Of a stretch of DNA of 64,000 bases, positions 24,037 to 31,783 are shown one piece after another. The DNA is taken from IMG/VR virus record IMGVR_UViG_3300046690_000339, positions 1-64,000 of that record. The stretch is one strand, 5' to 3'. This DNA comes from a virus. How positions within the stretch are numbered: position 1 is the first letter of the stretch; every line of letters begins with the position of its first letter. A program made the translations under genes and the position numbers. The notes beneath the pieces are model-generated. The model worked only from the letters and a program-made list of their open reading frames with translations, searched no databases and was not told the DNA's origin.

Positions 24037-24093
24037 TCACTTGGCGGCAATAATATCCTCGTAAACCTTATAAATGATTTCAGATTCGGTCAT
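24037..24093 (-). CDS. Possible 18-residue peptide
   Basis: ATG at 24093 opens TESEIIYKVYEDIIAAK, overlapping the end of the membrane gene upstream and stopping 7 bases before the lipoprotein ATG. It is too short to judge by composition. It may serve only to carry ribosomes to the lipoprotein start. Confidence 0.25.
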   Translation of the reverse strand: MTESEIIYKVYEDIIAAK

Positions 24094-24220
24094 GCAATTT
24101 CCAAATGTAGCGCAGGATAAGACACGAGAGCAGGAGCAACAAAATAATAAGCCAGTTGTCGAGTACGACATTCAATGCGCTGACGACGAAGATTACAAAC
24201 AAGTACCATAGGTCTTTCAT
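24080..24220 (-). CDS. 46-residue membrane protein with two helices
   Basis: ATG at 24220, next to the stop of the holin-like gene. Spans are DLWYLFVIFVVSALNVV and WLIILLLLLSCLILRYIW, with a basic end (KLHDRI). It sits in a run of five small membrane genes, which is probably the lysis or host-membrane block. Confidence 0.55.
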   Translation of the reverse strand: MKDLWYLFVIFVVSALNVVLDNWLIILLLLLSCLILRYIWKLHDRI

Positions 24221-24221
24221 G

Positions 24222-24461
24222 TCATCCGTTTGGCGGCGGTTCACCCTTGAGCTTCGCCGATGATTCCGGCGTTTGCTTTAAAGCCTGTTGGATAGTACGC
24301 GCCGCCGATACGAGGCCGCCGACTGCTGCGAGCAACCACACCGGATTGCTAGGCATCGTCACTTCTTTAGTCGCGACCATAGCCGTTGTAAGACCGGTCC
24401 CGCCTGTAATGACGGCGTCAGTTAGGGCACTGATGAGAAGAATAATCCATTCGATCTTCAT
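24222..24461 (-). CDS. Holin-like membrane protein
   Basis: 79 residues with two spans (WIILLISALTDAVITGG, and NPVWLLAAVGGLVSAAR), a short soluble part between, and a charged C-terminus. ALTDAVITGGTGLTTAM is typical of a family of small two-span phage proteins usually labelled putative holins. Adjacent membrane genes fit a lysis block, although no endolysin is recognisable nearby. Confidence 0.5.
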   Translation of the reverse strand: MKIEWIILLISALTDAVITGGTGLTTAMVATKEVTMPSNPVWLLAAVGGLVSAARTIQQALKQTPESSAKLKGEPPPNG

Positions 24462-24464
24462 GGA

Positions 24465-24665
24465 TTAGACCTTCCACCAATTATCGAATCGGCCCTGCAA
24501 TGCGCCGATGATTGCCAACAGACCGAGAATCACGAACACGACTTTCAAAATATCAATAGGCACGCTTAGGCCGAGCATCGCTAAAACCCAGATGACTACG
24601 TAATAGGCCAGCACCACGAACGCGAGAGCCAACAGCACTTGGAGCACCCGAATAAATAAACTCAT
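24465..24665 (-). CDS. Small membrane protein
   Basis: 66 residues, two spans: LLALAFVVLAYYVVIWVL and ILKVVFVILGLLAIIGAL, ending GRFDNWWKV. This two-span pattern with a WW end recurs in phage late operons. It overlaps the upstream gene by 4 bases. Function unknown. Confidence 0.55.
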   Translation of the reverse strand: MSLFIRVLQVLLALAFVVLAYYVVIWVLAMLGLSVPIDILKVVFVILGLLAIIGALQGRFDNWWKV

Positions 24666-24994
24666 GAGTTCTCCTTGTTATCTTTGTCTCTTTCCTCTTC
24701 CGCTATTTCCGCTCTAGCCAATCCCCTGCCTTCCACTAAAGCAAGTTTGCGGGTAGTATCGACTAAGGCGTCTTTGATAGAATTTGTGTTTTTTTCCAAA
24801 TCGCGAAAACTGTCGGCTAAATCATTAAACTTAAAAGCTACAACGACTGTCGTAAGCGTCATCAAAACCATTGCGCCAAGGATTATCATTGAGACAATAA
24901 AGGCTTGGTAAGCTGATTGAGCCGCGCTATTCGCCGCTACGGCTGCACTAATAATCGCTTCAGGATTAGCTAGAGATTGAACTAAAATATTCAT
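24662..24994 (-). CDS. Membrane protein with coiled-coil tail
   Basis: 110 residues: N-terminal Ala-rich helix, one span (FIVSMIILGAMVLMTLTTVV), then a charged helix (DLADSFRDLEKNTNSIKDAL) and a Glu/Lys-rich end. This topology resembles spanin or holin-regulator types, but no lipobox partner is linked. Placed in the membrane block. Confidence 0.5.
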   Translation of the reverse strand: MNILVQSLANPEAIISAAVAANSAAQSAYQAFIVSMIILGAMVLMTLTTVVVAFKFNDLADSFRDLEKNTNSIKDALVDTTRKLALVEGRGLARAEIAEEERDKDNKENS

Positions 24995-25293
24995 CTTACC
25001 GGCCTCGCATTCTCATAGAGAAATTTCGGCACGCAGCTATAAAGATCGACGGGCATCTTGCTCCAATCCAACGGCTCGCCTTTAGGCAGCGTATAGATAA
25101 ACAAGTTGAGCTTTATCATACACACGATCTGATCGTGTTCGTCGCTGCGCTTTGAATGCTCCCAAAACGTCAATCCTGCCTCGGCTAATATAGTGATAAA
25201 CAAAAACGTAATAAGCGCGTCTCTGCCAATGAGCTTGAAACCGAATAGACCGGTTTTAAATTCTGCGCTATTTTGTGCGTCTCCATTCGCCAT
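24991..25293 (-). CDS. Membrane protein, paralogue of the next one
   Basis: 100 residues: one span (DALITFLFITILAEAGLTFW) and a C-terminal soluble domain with CMIKLNLFIYTLPKGEPLDW then VDLYSCVPKF. The soluble part matches that of 25338..25655 position by position (KLNLF.xTLPKG...W...P...SC.PK), so the two arose by duplication. Two conserved Cys could form a disulfide outside the membrane. Confidence 0.55.
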   Translation of the reverse strand: MANGDAQNSAEFKTGLFGFKLIGRDALITFLFITILAEAGLTFWEHSKRSDEHDQIVCMIKLNLFIYTLPKGEPLDWSKMPVDLYSCVPKFLYENARPVR

Positions 25294-25337
25294 TTATCCT
25301 ACTAAAAAAAGCCACCACTATTTAAAGCTGACGTTTT

Positions 25338-25655
25338 TCAACGAATACTTTTTCGCTCATCAATGAAATTCTTCGGCATACAAGACCAATATTCCTGCGG
25401 AATATCCTGCCAACCGATTGCTTGACCCTTCGGCAATGTTTGGGAAAAGAGATTTAATTTACTGGTGCAGATTACCGCATCCATCTTTATTCTAACCGAT
25501 TCATTTTCTACCCGAATTAACGATTCAAGCGCTCGGTGCTCTTCTTTGCGGTTGGCATGTTCCCAGATTCCCATTACTGTAAGCGCGCTTATAACGACCA
25601 CGATAAACACTGTTCCGGCTGCGCTCCAAATATCCGTTGTGTTCGCCAATACCAA
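25338..25655 (-). CDS. Membrane protein, paralogue of the previous one
   Basis: 105 residues: a span (AGTVFIVVVISALTVMGIW), a short helix, then VICTSKLNLFSQTLPKGQ and YWSCMPKNF, matching its neighbour at 24991..25293. TTG is the likely start, with GAGG nine bases upstream. The pair may work as a heteromer in the envelope; the family has no known activity. Confidence 0.5.
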   Translation of the reverse strand: MVLANTTDIWSAAGTVFIVVVISALTVMGIWEHANRKEEHRALESLIRVENESVRIKMDAVICTSKLNLFSQTLPKGQAIGWQDIPQEYWSCMPKNFIDERKSIR

Positions 25656-25658
25656 CGT

Positions 25659-25772
25659 TCACGTCCTCGACAGCAACATTTCGAGCTGACTCTTTTTCCG
25701 GTTCAAGGCGGCAATTTGTTCCTTGGTCGCCTTCAGTTCCGCCTGTAGTTTCTTCCGTTCCTTCGCCGTCAT
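25659..25772 (-). CDS. 37-residue coiled-coil peptide
   Basis: ATG at 25772 overlaps the upstream stop (ATGA). The whole peptide is one charged helix (KERKKLQAELKATKEQIAAL, then KSQLEMLL) with leucine spacing of a coiled coil. A longer upstream frame lacks support. Confidence 0.5.
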   Translation of the reverse strand: MTAKERKKLQAELKATKEQIAALNRKKSQLEMLLSRT

Positions 25773-25969
25773 GCTGCACGGTCCACTTGATCGCGTTCCA
25801 AGCCTCTCAGGATTGCCCGCCGCTCGAAATCCTCGATCCATTTCAGCCGGATCATGATCCACTTGATTCTCTCCTCGGCATATTCAAGCCGGATTGCCAG
25901 CGATGTTTTCTCATGCGGTATCGGTCCAGTAGCGGCCTCCATCAAGGCGTCTATATCGAAATGATTCAC
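25769..25969 (-). CDS. Helical small protein
   Basis: 66 residues, helical (SLAIRLEYAEERIKWIMIRL, DFERRAILRGLERDQVD). Its ends overlap both neighbours by 4 bases. Together with the coiled-coil peptide downstream it may form a small complex. No family recognised. Confidence 0.5.
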   Translation of the reverse strand: MNHFDIDALMEAATGPIPHEKTSLAIRLEYAEERIKWIMIRLKWIEDFERRAILRGLERDQVDRAA

Positions 25970-26274
25970 CTTAGCTTTAACCCGCCCGGCGCATTCGGCG
26001 CCTTGGCGCTATTCGGTCCCGATACATACTCACAAGCCCCAATGTCCGGCGCTGCTCCCGACCATTCCTGGCATCCGCTTGGATCAGGCCCCGGCGCCGG
26101 GCAATGAAAGCCGGCGATCCATGCACCCTTGTCCATCAGCGTGTCACCGGGTTTCGGCAGCAAGTCCGCCGTCACGCATTCCACAGGACCAACCCATACA
26201 TAAACCCCATCGGTCCACATGTTGGTCGATCCTGGCAGAAGCGTAACGGCGGCGGCTAGCATCAGTCCGATCAC
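25966..26274 (-). CDS. Small secreted protein
   Basis: 102 residues with a short signal-like N-terminus (MIGLMLAAAVTLLPG) and then VYVWVGPVECVTADLLP, CPAPGPDPSGC and GACEYVSGP. Four Cys suggest disulfides and export to the periplasm. Function unknown. Confidence 0.5.
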   Translation of the reverse strand: MIGLMLAAAVTLLPGSTNMWTDGVYVWVGPVECVTADLLPKPGDTLMDKGAWIAGFHCPAPGPDPSGCQEWSGAAPDIGACEYVSGPNSAKAPNAPGGLKLR

Positions 26275-26492
26275 GGCACATTCGCTGCCAAGGCGTCGGC
26301 GACCGCCTGATCATTCGAGTTCACACTGTTGAACACGCCGTCAATTGCCGCTTGCTGAGCAGGGGTTAATTGACCAACCTTAGAAAGCGCGTCCACTAAC
26401 GCGGCTTTCAAGGTCGTAGTAAGCGCGACAAGCGAGCCGGTGTCGGTCGTTTCCTTTGAAACAGCCGCGACAACATCATCAATTGTAGCCAT
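26271..26492 (-). CDS. Small helical protein
   Basis: 73 residues from ATG with GGAGGAAAC upstream: TIDDVVAAVSKETTDTGSLV, then LTPAQQAAIDGVFNSVNSND. It looks like a two- or three-helix bundle in which a turn between helices carries NSNDQ. It resembles small phage proteins placed near lysis genes. Confidence 0.5.
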   Translation of the reverse strand: MATIDDVVAAVSKETTDTGSLVALTTTLKAALVDALSKVGQLTPAQQAAIDGVFNSVNSNDQAVADALAANVP

Positions 26493-26526
26493 AATTTGTT
26501 TCCTCCTTTCGCCGACACCGAGCCGG

Positions 26527-26712
26527 CTATTTATTATTTTTGAGCGCTTCGTCCACCTTGGGGTCATTTTCCTGAAGCGCAGCAAACATGAAATCCAGTT
26601 TCGATTGATCCTCCGGACTCACATGGGTTTTGCCGAATAGATCCAATACAAATTTCGCAAAGCGCATAAATTCATCGACGGTCAATCTGCCCGGCTCCTG
26701 CGGATGGTCCAT
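26527..26712 (-). CDS. Small helical protein
   Basis: 61 residues from ATG at 26712, overlapping the upstream stop (TAATGG): TVDEFMRFAKFVLDLFGK, then SKLDFMFAALQENDPKVDEA. The last segment (ALxxNDpxVDeAL) parallels that of the next gene (VNSNDQAVADAL), so the two may be diverged copies. Confidence 0.5.
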   Translation of the reverse strand: MDHPQEPGRLTVDEFMRFAKFVLDLFGKTHVSPEDQSKLDFMFAALQENDPKVDEALKNNK

Positions 26713-27122
26713 TAGCATTTCCTCTCAAATTCCATGGCAGCCTTAAACAGTTCGGCTTTCACTTCAGGCCGCCAAACATAAGGCGCGCCGATATAGTTGG
26801 CACGCATAGCGGCGCGAGCTTTCGCTCCGACCCGCTGCCATATTTTTCTTATCAAGTCCCGATTGACGATTTCCCCTTCGATGGATTTTGTGATGTGCTC
26901 GTATTCGCGCGGTTCGACTAGAATCGGTTTGTCGTGTTTACTCTTGCGATGCTCAGTTTTACCAAACTCCAAATATTTCCAAGCCTGCCGAACTGCGTCG
27001 ATTGGATCTTTACCCCGCCATTCCGCAAATAGTGCTTCCTGCATAAAGTCGCTAAACGTCTCTCGATAATCGCTTTGCGTTCGACTCGCCCATTTCTTTG
27101 CCCACTTACGAATAAATGTCAT
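26712..27122 (-). CDS. Possible sigma-factor-like helical protein
   Basis: About 136 residues. FSDFMQEALFAEWRGKDPID resembles the start of sigma-70 region 2 (D-[LF]-x-Q-E-[AG]), and the following helix (AVRQAWKYLEFGKTEHRKS) is basic. No region 4 is recognisable, so it may be only a partial match. ATG at 27122 has GGAG near; a GTG 15 bases earlier overlaps the upstream stop and is also possible. If real, it could direct late transcription. Confidence 0.35.
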   Translation of the reverse strand: MTFIRKWAKKWASRTQSDYRETFSDFMQEALFAEWRGKDPIDAVRQAWKYLEFGKTEHRKSKHDKPILVEPREYEHITKSIEGEIVNRDLIRKIWQRVGAKARAAMRANYIGAPYVWRPEVKAELFKAAMEFERKC

Positions 27123-27133
27123 CTGCTCCGCAG

Positions 27134-27490
27134 TCACTGCGGATAAACCCAATTTCCATCGATCTTGAATACCGTTTCGTTGCTGGCATCGCCGAGCGGA
27201 TCGACAGAATCGCTATCATTGGCGCCCATCGCGATGCAATAATAAATACCGTTTACCCGCGGCACGACCTGCCAGACGTATAAGGAAGTCGACGTGCTGG
27301 TCGTCTTTGCAAAGCGCGTGTATTGTCCGGGCGCGGTTCCACAGGAGAGCTGAAAATATTTCGTCCAGCTATCCGGCACCCACTGCCAGTAAAACCGCGC
27401 CTGGTTATAATTGCGCGGCTCTGCCTCGACGAATGATGCCAGCAGGGCAACGAGCAGAACGGTAAAACCGAAAAACCGCACCTGCTTCAT
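27134..27490 (-). CDS. Secreted Fn3-like protein
   Basis: 118 residues with a Sec signal peptide (FGFTVLLVALLASFVEAEP, cleavage after VEA) and a beta domain: YFQLSCGTAPGQYTRFAK, YVWQVVPRVNGIYYCIAMGA. The pattern is that of a fibronectin type III domain. Exported to the periplasm or surface. It overlaps the next secreted gene by 4 bases. Confidence 0.55.
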   Translation of the reverse strand: MKQVRFFGFTVLLVALLASFVEAEPRNYNQARFYWQWVPDSWTKYFQLSCGTAPGQYTRFAKTTSTSTSLYVWQVVPRVNGIYYCIAMGANDSDSVDPLGDASNETVFKIDGNWVYPQ

Positions 27491-27894
27491 CTGACGATCA
27501 AATTAGTCGGCGCGTTAGACGGCAGCGGCGGGATAACCGGCGTCGTCCAGCATGCTTGAGGACTCGGCGCGCTAGGCGCGGCGGTATTGACCGCCAGCAC
27601 GTCCCAGCAATGGGCGACGTTTCCTGCATCCGTAAAAACATTCTGAAAAGTTACGACCGGTACATTGACCGTACCGATCTGGGTTTTTGCCCCGGCACCA
27701 TCCGCACGTCGGATCGAATAACTAGCCGGCGCGTCATGGGTGGCATCGGCTACTGAAGCCGTCCAATCCAATGTCGCCGTACAGTTTTGGCTTGTAGCAC
27801 TAACGCGCGTGCAGGTCTTTTGCGCCTCGGCATTGGACACCATCCATAAAAAGGCGATGACGAATCCGACAAGAGGCAACCAAGCTTTTGTCAT
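27487..27894 (-). CDS. Secreted Fn3-like protein
   Basis: 135 residues: signal peptide (PLVGFVIAFLWMVSNAEAQ) then ATLDWTASVADATHDAPASY, IRRADGAG and AHCWDVLAVNTAAPSAPS, a typical fibronectin type III run. With 27134..27490 it forms a pair of exported Fn3 proteins. It is the first gene after the terminator at 27.9 kb. Confidence 0.55.
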   Translation of the reverse strand: MTKAWLPLVGFVIAFLWMVSNAEAQKTCTRVSATSQNCTATLDWTASVADATHDAPASYSIRRADGAGAKTQIGTVNVPVVTFQNVFTDAGNVAHCWDVLAVNTAAPSAPSPQACWTTPVIPPLPSNAPTNLIVR

Positions 27895-27920
27895 ATATTT
27901 CCTTTCTCTGCGTAAACAAT

Positions 27921-27957
27921 AAAAAAGGCCGGGAAGCTATTACGCTCCACCGGCCTC
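27921..27957 (-). terminator. Rho-independent terminator
   Basis: On the minus strand GGCCGG (27955-27950) pairs with CCGGCC (27932-27927), followed at once by TTTTTT. The loop is long (17 bases). It stands between the Com-like gene and the secreted pair, so it would partly end the structural transcript. Confidence 0.6.
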
Positions 27958-27998
27958 TTGGACCTGAAAGACTTAAACCGAACGGCCTCTATGGGCCT

Positions 27999-28226
27999 TT
28001 AGTTCTTACGGGGTTGGTCGTCTATCGGTGTTGCCTCCACGGTAAACACCACCATAAATTTGCAGCGGCACCGGATCTCGCCCACCAACACGCCCTTAAA
28101 CCACAGCCTGTCGCATTTCGGACATCTGACTTCGGGCAGGCCATCACCCCCGCTTATACAGGAAACCGCCTGGCTTTGCACATCTATCTTTCGCCTCGGA
28201 TTTTCTACCATGACCCCTTGTTCCAT
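27999..28226 (-). CDS. Com-like zinc protein
   Basis: 75 residues: VRCPKCDRLWFKGVLVGEIR followed by CRCKFMVVF. The C-x2-C...L.kg.....EI.C..C order is that of Com, the zinc-binding translation regulator of phage Mu mom. Here no mom gene follows. AAGGAG is well placed before the ATG. Possibly an RNA-binding regulator. Confidence 0.6.
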   Translation of the reverse strand: MEQGVMVENPRRKIDVQSQAVSCISGGDGLPEVRCPKCDRLWFKGVLVGEIRCRCKFMVVFTVEATPIDDQPRKN

Positions 28227-28347
28227 GCAGTTTTGCTCCTTAAAATCTTAACAGGCCTGGGCGGGTGGGATAGACAAGGGCCTCATATCGCGGGAATTGC
28301 GCCCGGATTACTGATTTGGCTCGTTCTATCCGCCCGCTTCTCACTCG
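28227..28347 (-). promoter_or_regulatory. Structured leader with possible promoter before the Com-like gene
   Basis: 121 bases without a gene. GCGGGTGGGATAGAC (about 28262..28276) pairs imperfectly with GTTCTATCCGCCCGC (about 28318..28332), enclosing a shorter CGCGGG/GCGCCC-type hairpin. Close to the gene, TGTTAAGAT on the minus strand fits an extended -10 box. A folded leader ahead of an RNA-binding Com-like gene could be its own target. Confidence 0.4.
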
Positions 28348-28752
28348 TCAGCTTGCGCTGACTACTCTCACATTGGTGCCGTCACAGTAAAGAATCTTAG
28401 TATCGCCATTCGCCAGCGCGATCCCGGTGCCGGCTGCGGTTTTGACGGTCGCATTAAAACCGCCCGTTGCTTCATGTTTGAAGATATAAAGCTTCACGTT
28501 ATCCGGCACGATGATATTTCGCGCGCCGGTCATGGCACCGGATAGCACGAAGAAAACATTGCGCAGCGCCTTGTAAAGATTGGAGGCGGTATCCTGATCG
28601 CTGCCGGTTGTCAGATCGATATCGGCCACCGTGACGGTGATCAGGCCGAGCCCGCTGATCGCCGCTATCGCCTGCGCCAGCCCGGTGTTCGCCTGAATGT
28701 AATTCAGATTCGTGTTTTGGCTGACTTCCTGAGTATCTAAATTGTTCGCCAT
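28348..28752 (-). CDS. Virion protein
   Basis: 134 residues: NYIQANTGLAQAIAAISGLG, then a beta half (ITVTVADIDLTTGSDQDTAS, KLYIFKHEATGGFNATVKTA, LYCDGTNV). The C-terminal pattern occurs in small fibre-associated proteins that cover a tail tip. No enzyme motif. Confidence 0.55.
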   Translation of the reverse strand: MANNLDTQEVSQNTNLNYIQANTGLAQAIAAISGLGLITVTVADIDLTTGSDQDTASNLYKALRNVFFVLSGAMTGARNIIVPDNVKLYIFKHEATGGFNATVKTAAGTGIALANGDTKILYCDGTNVRVVSAS

Positions 28753-28762
28753 CTTAATCCTT

Positions 28763-29017
28763 TTAGGTGACTACATAGACATGACAGGTATCATTTGAGC
28801 CCGGCACAAAATTGCGCGTGACTACGATCCGCGCCATTTGAGTAAGATCCAGACGAGCAGGCGGCCGCGTAACAGTCACCCTGGCCATCTGTGTCGCTGT
28901 CACCGGGACATTTGCCCGAGTGACGGCAATACGCGCTAACTGAGTTGCATCAACCGGCGAGGATGGATCGGTCGTGACTGCGACCCGCGGCTGTTGCGTT
29001 GTTACAATGTTGGGCAT
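28763..29017 (-). CDS. Small repeat protein, four 17-residue units
   Basis: 84 residues, almost all one repeat: TQQPRVAVTT, ATQLARIAVTR, ATQMARVTVTR, LTQMARIVVTR, separated by 6-7 variable residues. Each unit would be one strand with a turn, so four units could make a small sheet or solenoid. It lies between two virion genes and is likely structural. Confidence 0.55.
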   Translation of the reverse strand: MPNIVTTQQPRVAVTTDPSSPVDATQLARIAVTRANVPVTATQMARVTVTRPPARLDLTQMARIVVTRNFVPGSNDTCHVYVVT

Positions 29018-29019
29018 CT

Positions 29020-30078
29020 TTAGCTGGTCTTTTCTATGCCGATCTCAGCGCCATTTAATTCGGTTGCCGTAAAGGCCGCGCTAGTCGCCGGGCTCACCAT
29101 CATCAAATCCTGAAAGTAAGCATACGACCCGGCGCTCGGCGCCTGATCCGCGCCCGGTGTGTATTCGGTCGCGCCAATCTTGACGTTGGTCTTAAAGGTC
29201 GCCGCGCCCGCCGTAGATTTTTTCGCGTAGGGCATCATACCTGCAGCAACAACTTCCTCGGTCGTCGGAATCGTCGCATAAGTGAGCAGGATTTTATCGC
29301 CGACGTTCACCAGCTCCGCATAAGTTGTGTCATTATCAGGCGGTGCCTCATCGGTTGCTTGCCTACTGTCGGCCGCACCAGTCGCCACGCCATCATCAAC
29401 CGAGCCCGTACCAGTCGGAAGATCTTCGCGCACCCGGCAGTCACCTAAAAACGCCGCATCATTCGTCACCATATCGTCAAACTTCACTGTAGTCGCCGGC
29501 ACTTGATTAGCAAGATTGGTTATCATAGTGGCGCCGATCGTGATCTCCGTCACAGTACCTGCGCCGCCGTTTTTGGTATCCTGACCGGTCAGGCTCAAGA
29601 TCGACGCGCCATTGACCAGAATATCGATCGTTCCGGTGGAATCGTCGATCACTGCTTTCATTTCGACGTGATAGAAAACATTTACAGAGGCAACAAAGCT
29701 GCCGGTCCCGAGCGCTGTTCCCGCGCGCGTGACTCTTAACGTGCCGTCCGGGAACAATCGGACATCAATGTGAACCGTACCAGACTCGCGCAGTTCCAAA
29801 AGAATGAAAGCTTGGCTGGCCACCGGTAAAACATTCGTAGAGAAAGCGAACGATTGATAGATCGTCGATAGGGCGGCCGGCAGTGTCTTGACCGCCTTGG
29901 CTCCTGCGTTTGAGCTGTTCGTATTGTTCGGAATTAGTGCCAACAGCCCTTGCGTCGAGTTGCGCCCGCCCGCGCCGATCGTGATCGTAGACGTACCGGT
30001 GATCGACGTCGAAGTAAAATAATGCAGCACGGTCGTATCGACCTCAAAGCCCATTGCCATGCCGTTCGGGATCGTCAT
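29020..30078 (-). CDS. Concanavalin-like fibre protein
   Basis: 352 residues. The first 200 (SQAFILLELRESGTVHIDVR, LRVTRAGTALGTG, FYHVEMKAVIDDSTGTIDIL) match concanavalin-like domains of phage tails, where EvkavidDstGtvev is the signature. The rest (ATTVKFDDMVTNDAAFLGDC onward) fits the C-terminal half of the same family. Presumed receptor-side protein. Confidence 0.65.
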   Translation of the reverse strand: MTIPNGMAMGFEVDTTVLHYFTSTSITGTSTITIGAGGRNSTQGLLALIPNNTNSSNAGAKAVKTLPAALSTIYQSFAFSTNVLPVASQAFILLELRESGTVHIDVRLFPDGTLRVTRAGTALGTGSFVASVNVFYHVEMKAVIDDSTGTIDILVNGASILSLTGQDTKNGGAGTVTEITIGATMITNLANQVPATTVKFDDMVTNDAAFLGDCRVREDLPTGTGSVDDGVATGAADSRQATDEAPPDNDTTYAELVNVGDKILLTYATIPTTEEVVAAGMMPYAKKSTAGAATFKTNVKIGATEYTPGADQAPSAGSYAYFQDLMMVSPATSAAFTATELNGAEIGIEKTS

Positions 30079-30570
30079 TTACGTTCTCCTGCCAAAGATC
30101 GAAAAGCCGAAGACCGCGAGCGTCGGATCGGGCGAAGCTGGATTGTGTACGGTGATATAATCGGTCCCACCGATAAAGCTCGTATCGCCGGGAAAGCTGA
30201 AGCTCGGCACCGTTGCGGCAGCGCCGACATTCATAGTGCCAAACTCAACGCCATTTTTTTTAATCGAGAAAGTCGTCGAGCCCGTAGCAGCGAACAACGC
30301 CTTGCCCGCGCTACGATTCCCCGCTGATGGAATAGTTATATCCTCAGTCGGGACGCCGATCGCTATCACTGCGTTTGCTACCTGCGGCTCCAGCATCATG
30401 CCGCCGAGCACATAAATCCATTTATCGATCAGATCGCCGCCGCTCTGCATAAAGTCATCGACGGTCATCTTCTTGCTGCCGGATGCGCCTAGAGACGGTC
30501 GCACGACATAGACAAGATCGCCGGTGACTAGCGTCGTGATTGCGGTTCTTCCTGTTAATGGTCCAGCCAT
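30079..30570 (-). CDS. Fibre-related virion protein
   Basis: 163 residues. LVTGDLVYVVRPSLGASGSK followed by MTVDDFM is a motif common in phage fibres that describe a small trimeric adaptor; GSTTFSIKKNGVEFGTMNVG follows, then a C-terminal strand rich part. Encoded between the hub C-terminal half and a fibre gene. Confidence 0.6.
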   Translation of the reverse strand: MAGPLTGRTAITTLVTGDLVYVVRPSLGASGSKKMTVDDFMQSGGDLIDKWIYVLGGMMLEPQVANAVIAIGVPTEDITIPSAGNRSAGKALFAATGSTTFSIKKNGVEFGTMNVGAAATVPSFSFPGDTSFIGGTDYITVHNPASPDPTLAVFGFSIFGRRT

Positions 30571-30573
30571 AAT

Positions 30574-31776
30574 CTATTGCTCAAATTGCATCGCTGCGCC
30601 GTCCTCAAACTCGATCACGTTGCCGTCTTGGAATAGCATCTCGAAGGCGCCGAAATCGGCGGCGCCCGACGGATTGATGATCGCGTGCCCAGGATAGCCG
30701 CGCCCGACTTCGGCGCTGATTTGGTAAATGTTGATATGTAAGTTGGTGCCCTTTAGCCCACCGAAATCGGTTGTCTGATCCGCATCGTTATACGTGAAGG
30801 CTTCGGTCGTCGAGGTCAGCGTGCGAAGCACTGCGCTTTCATCATCCTCCAAGATATCCAGTTCGTAACTTTCCGCCGTCTCGGCAAGAGGCGGATCGTA
30901 AAAGTCCCGACCGTTGCGTCCTTGTAAACGGCTGCGCCGCTTGAAAGTAATCTGGACGTCATCCCCGATATCGGCCAAGCCACGAATGTCCACTGGAGCC
31001 CATGGCTTCAACGATATGCCGGTGTCGGTAAACGTGGTCGCTTGCGCACCGGTTATGTCCATGCCAGACGATACGGCTTTGAATTGCCGCGGCTGGCTAA
31101 TCACGGCCAGCGCATCGTTGATGCGGAAGGTAATCGCCTGGCGTAAAAGAATCGCCCGCTCATTCAGCAAGTGCGTTGCCATCGCCCACTCGGTTCCCTT
31201 ATAGCCGCGCACCATGGGACCGTCCAAGCTCCAGCGCGTCGCCGATAGCTGGCTGACATTCTGAGACAGCACGATTTCATCGCCGATCAAGTAAGCCACT
31301 TCGCCTTTCAGCATCTCTTCCAATGACATGCTTTCCAGCGTGCCGCCGATCAATTCGATCTCAAGCGTGTTGGCATAATCCAGCGTATTGATTTCGCCGG
31401 CCGGCAGCACTTCCTTGGCGAAACCGATCGGCGACGCTTGATCAACCGTTTTCACCTGCTGAAAATCCGCGGTATCATCGTCACTTTGCCAGAGGCTCGC
31501 CGCGCCCCAGGTCGCCAACGCGCCGCGCATGGCGACATAAAAGCCCGCGCCATCATCGGCATCGCGCAGCGTCGGGATATCCATTAAGCGCAGGATCGTC
31601 GAGCCCGGAACATTGACCGTCTGGTTCGGGAAGTTCGCCCGGACCGCTGTGACCGGATCGCCGAGCGCCTGACTGAAATAAATGGCGGGATCTTCCCGGT
31701 AGATTTTTACCGTGATCAATCCCTCGGCGGCCAGCGTCGCCTCGGCAATTCTTGCGGTGATATCTCGGGTTGCCAT
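30574..31776 (-). CDS. Tail hub protein, C-terminal half
   Basis: 400 residues beginning TRDITARIAEATLAAEGLIT then VKIYREDPAIY, which in gene-transfer-agent-type hub proteins lies in the middle of one polypeptide, straight after the segment that ends the gene at 34126..36429 (ALDAADPVNL). Later parts (YVAMRGALATW, EVAYLIGDEIVL, GYKGTEWAM, RLQGRNG) belong to the C-terminal domains of the same protein. The gene is thus the second half of a hub split by the methyltransferase gene. It has its own ATG directly after the methyltransferase stop (TAAATG). Confidence 0.75.
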   Translation of the reverse strand: MATRDITARIAEATLAAEGLITVKIYREDPAIYFSQALGDPVTAVRANFPNQTVNVPGSTILRLMDIPTLRDADDGAGFYVAMRGALATWGAASLWQSDDDTADFQQVKTVDQASPIGFAKEVLPAGEINTLDYANTLEIELIGGTLESMSLEEMLKGEVAYLIGDEIVLSQNVSQLSATRWSLDGPMVRGYKGTEWAMATHLLNERAILLRQAITFRINDALAVISQPRQFKAVSSGMDITGAQATTFTDTGISLKPWAPVDIRGLADIGDDVQITFKRRSRLQGRNGRDFYDPPLAETAESYELDILEDDESAVLRTLTSTTEAFTYNDADQTTDFGGLKGTNLHINIYQISAEVGRGYPGHAIINPSGAADFGAFEMLFQDGNVIEFEDGAAMQFEQ

Positions 31777-31783
31777 TTAAGCC
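31774..31783 (+). repeat. 10-bp direct repeat flanking the inserted methyltransferase, copy 1
   Basis: CATTTAAGCC here and at 34123..34132 marks both ends of the 2.35 kb methyltransferase unit. On the minus strand it is GGCTTAAATG: an Ala codon, stop and ATG. It may be an insertion footprint or only two similar stop-start junctions. Confidence 0.5.
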
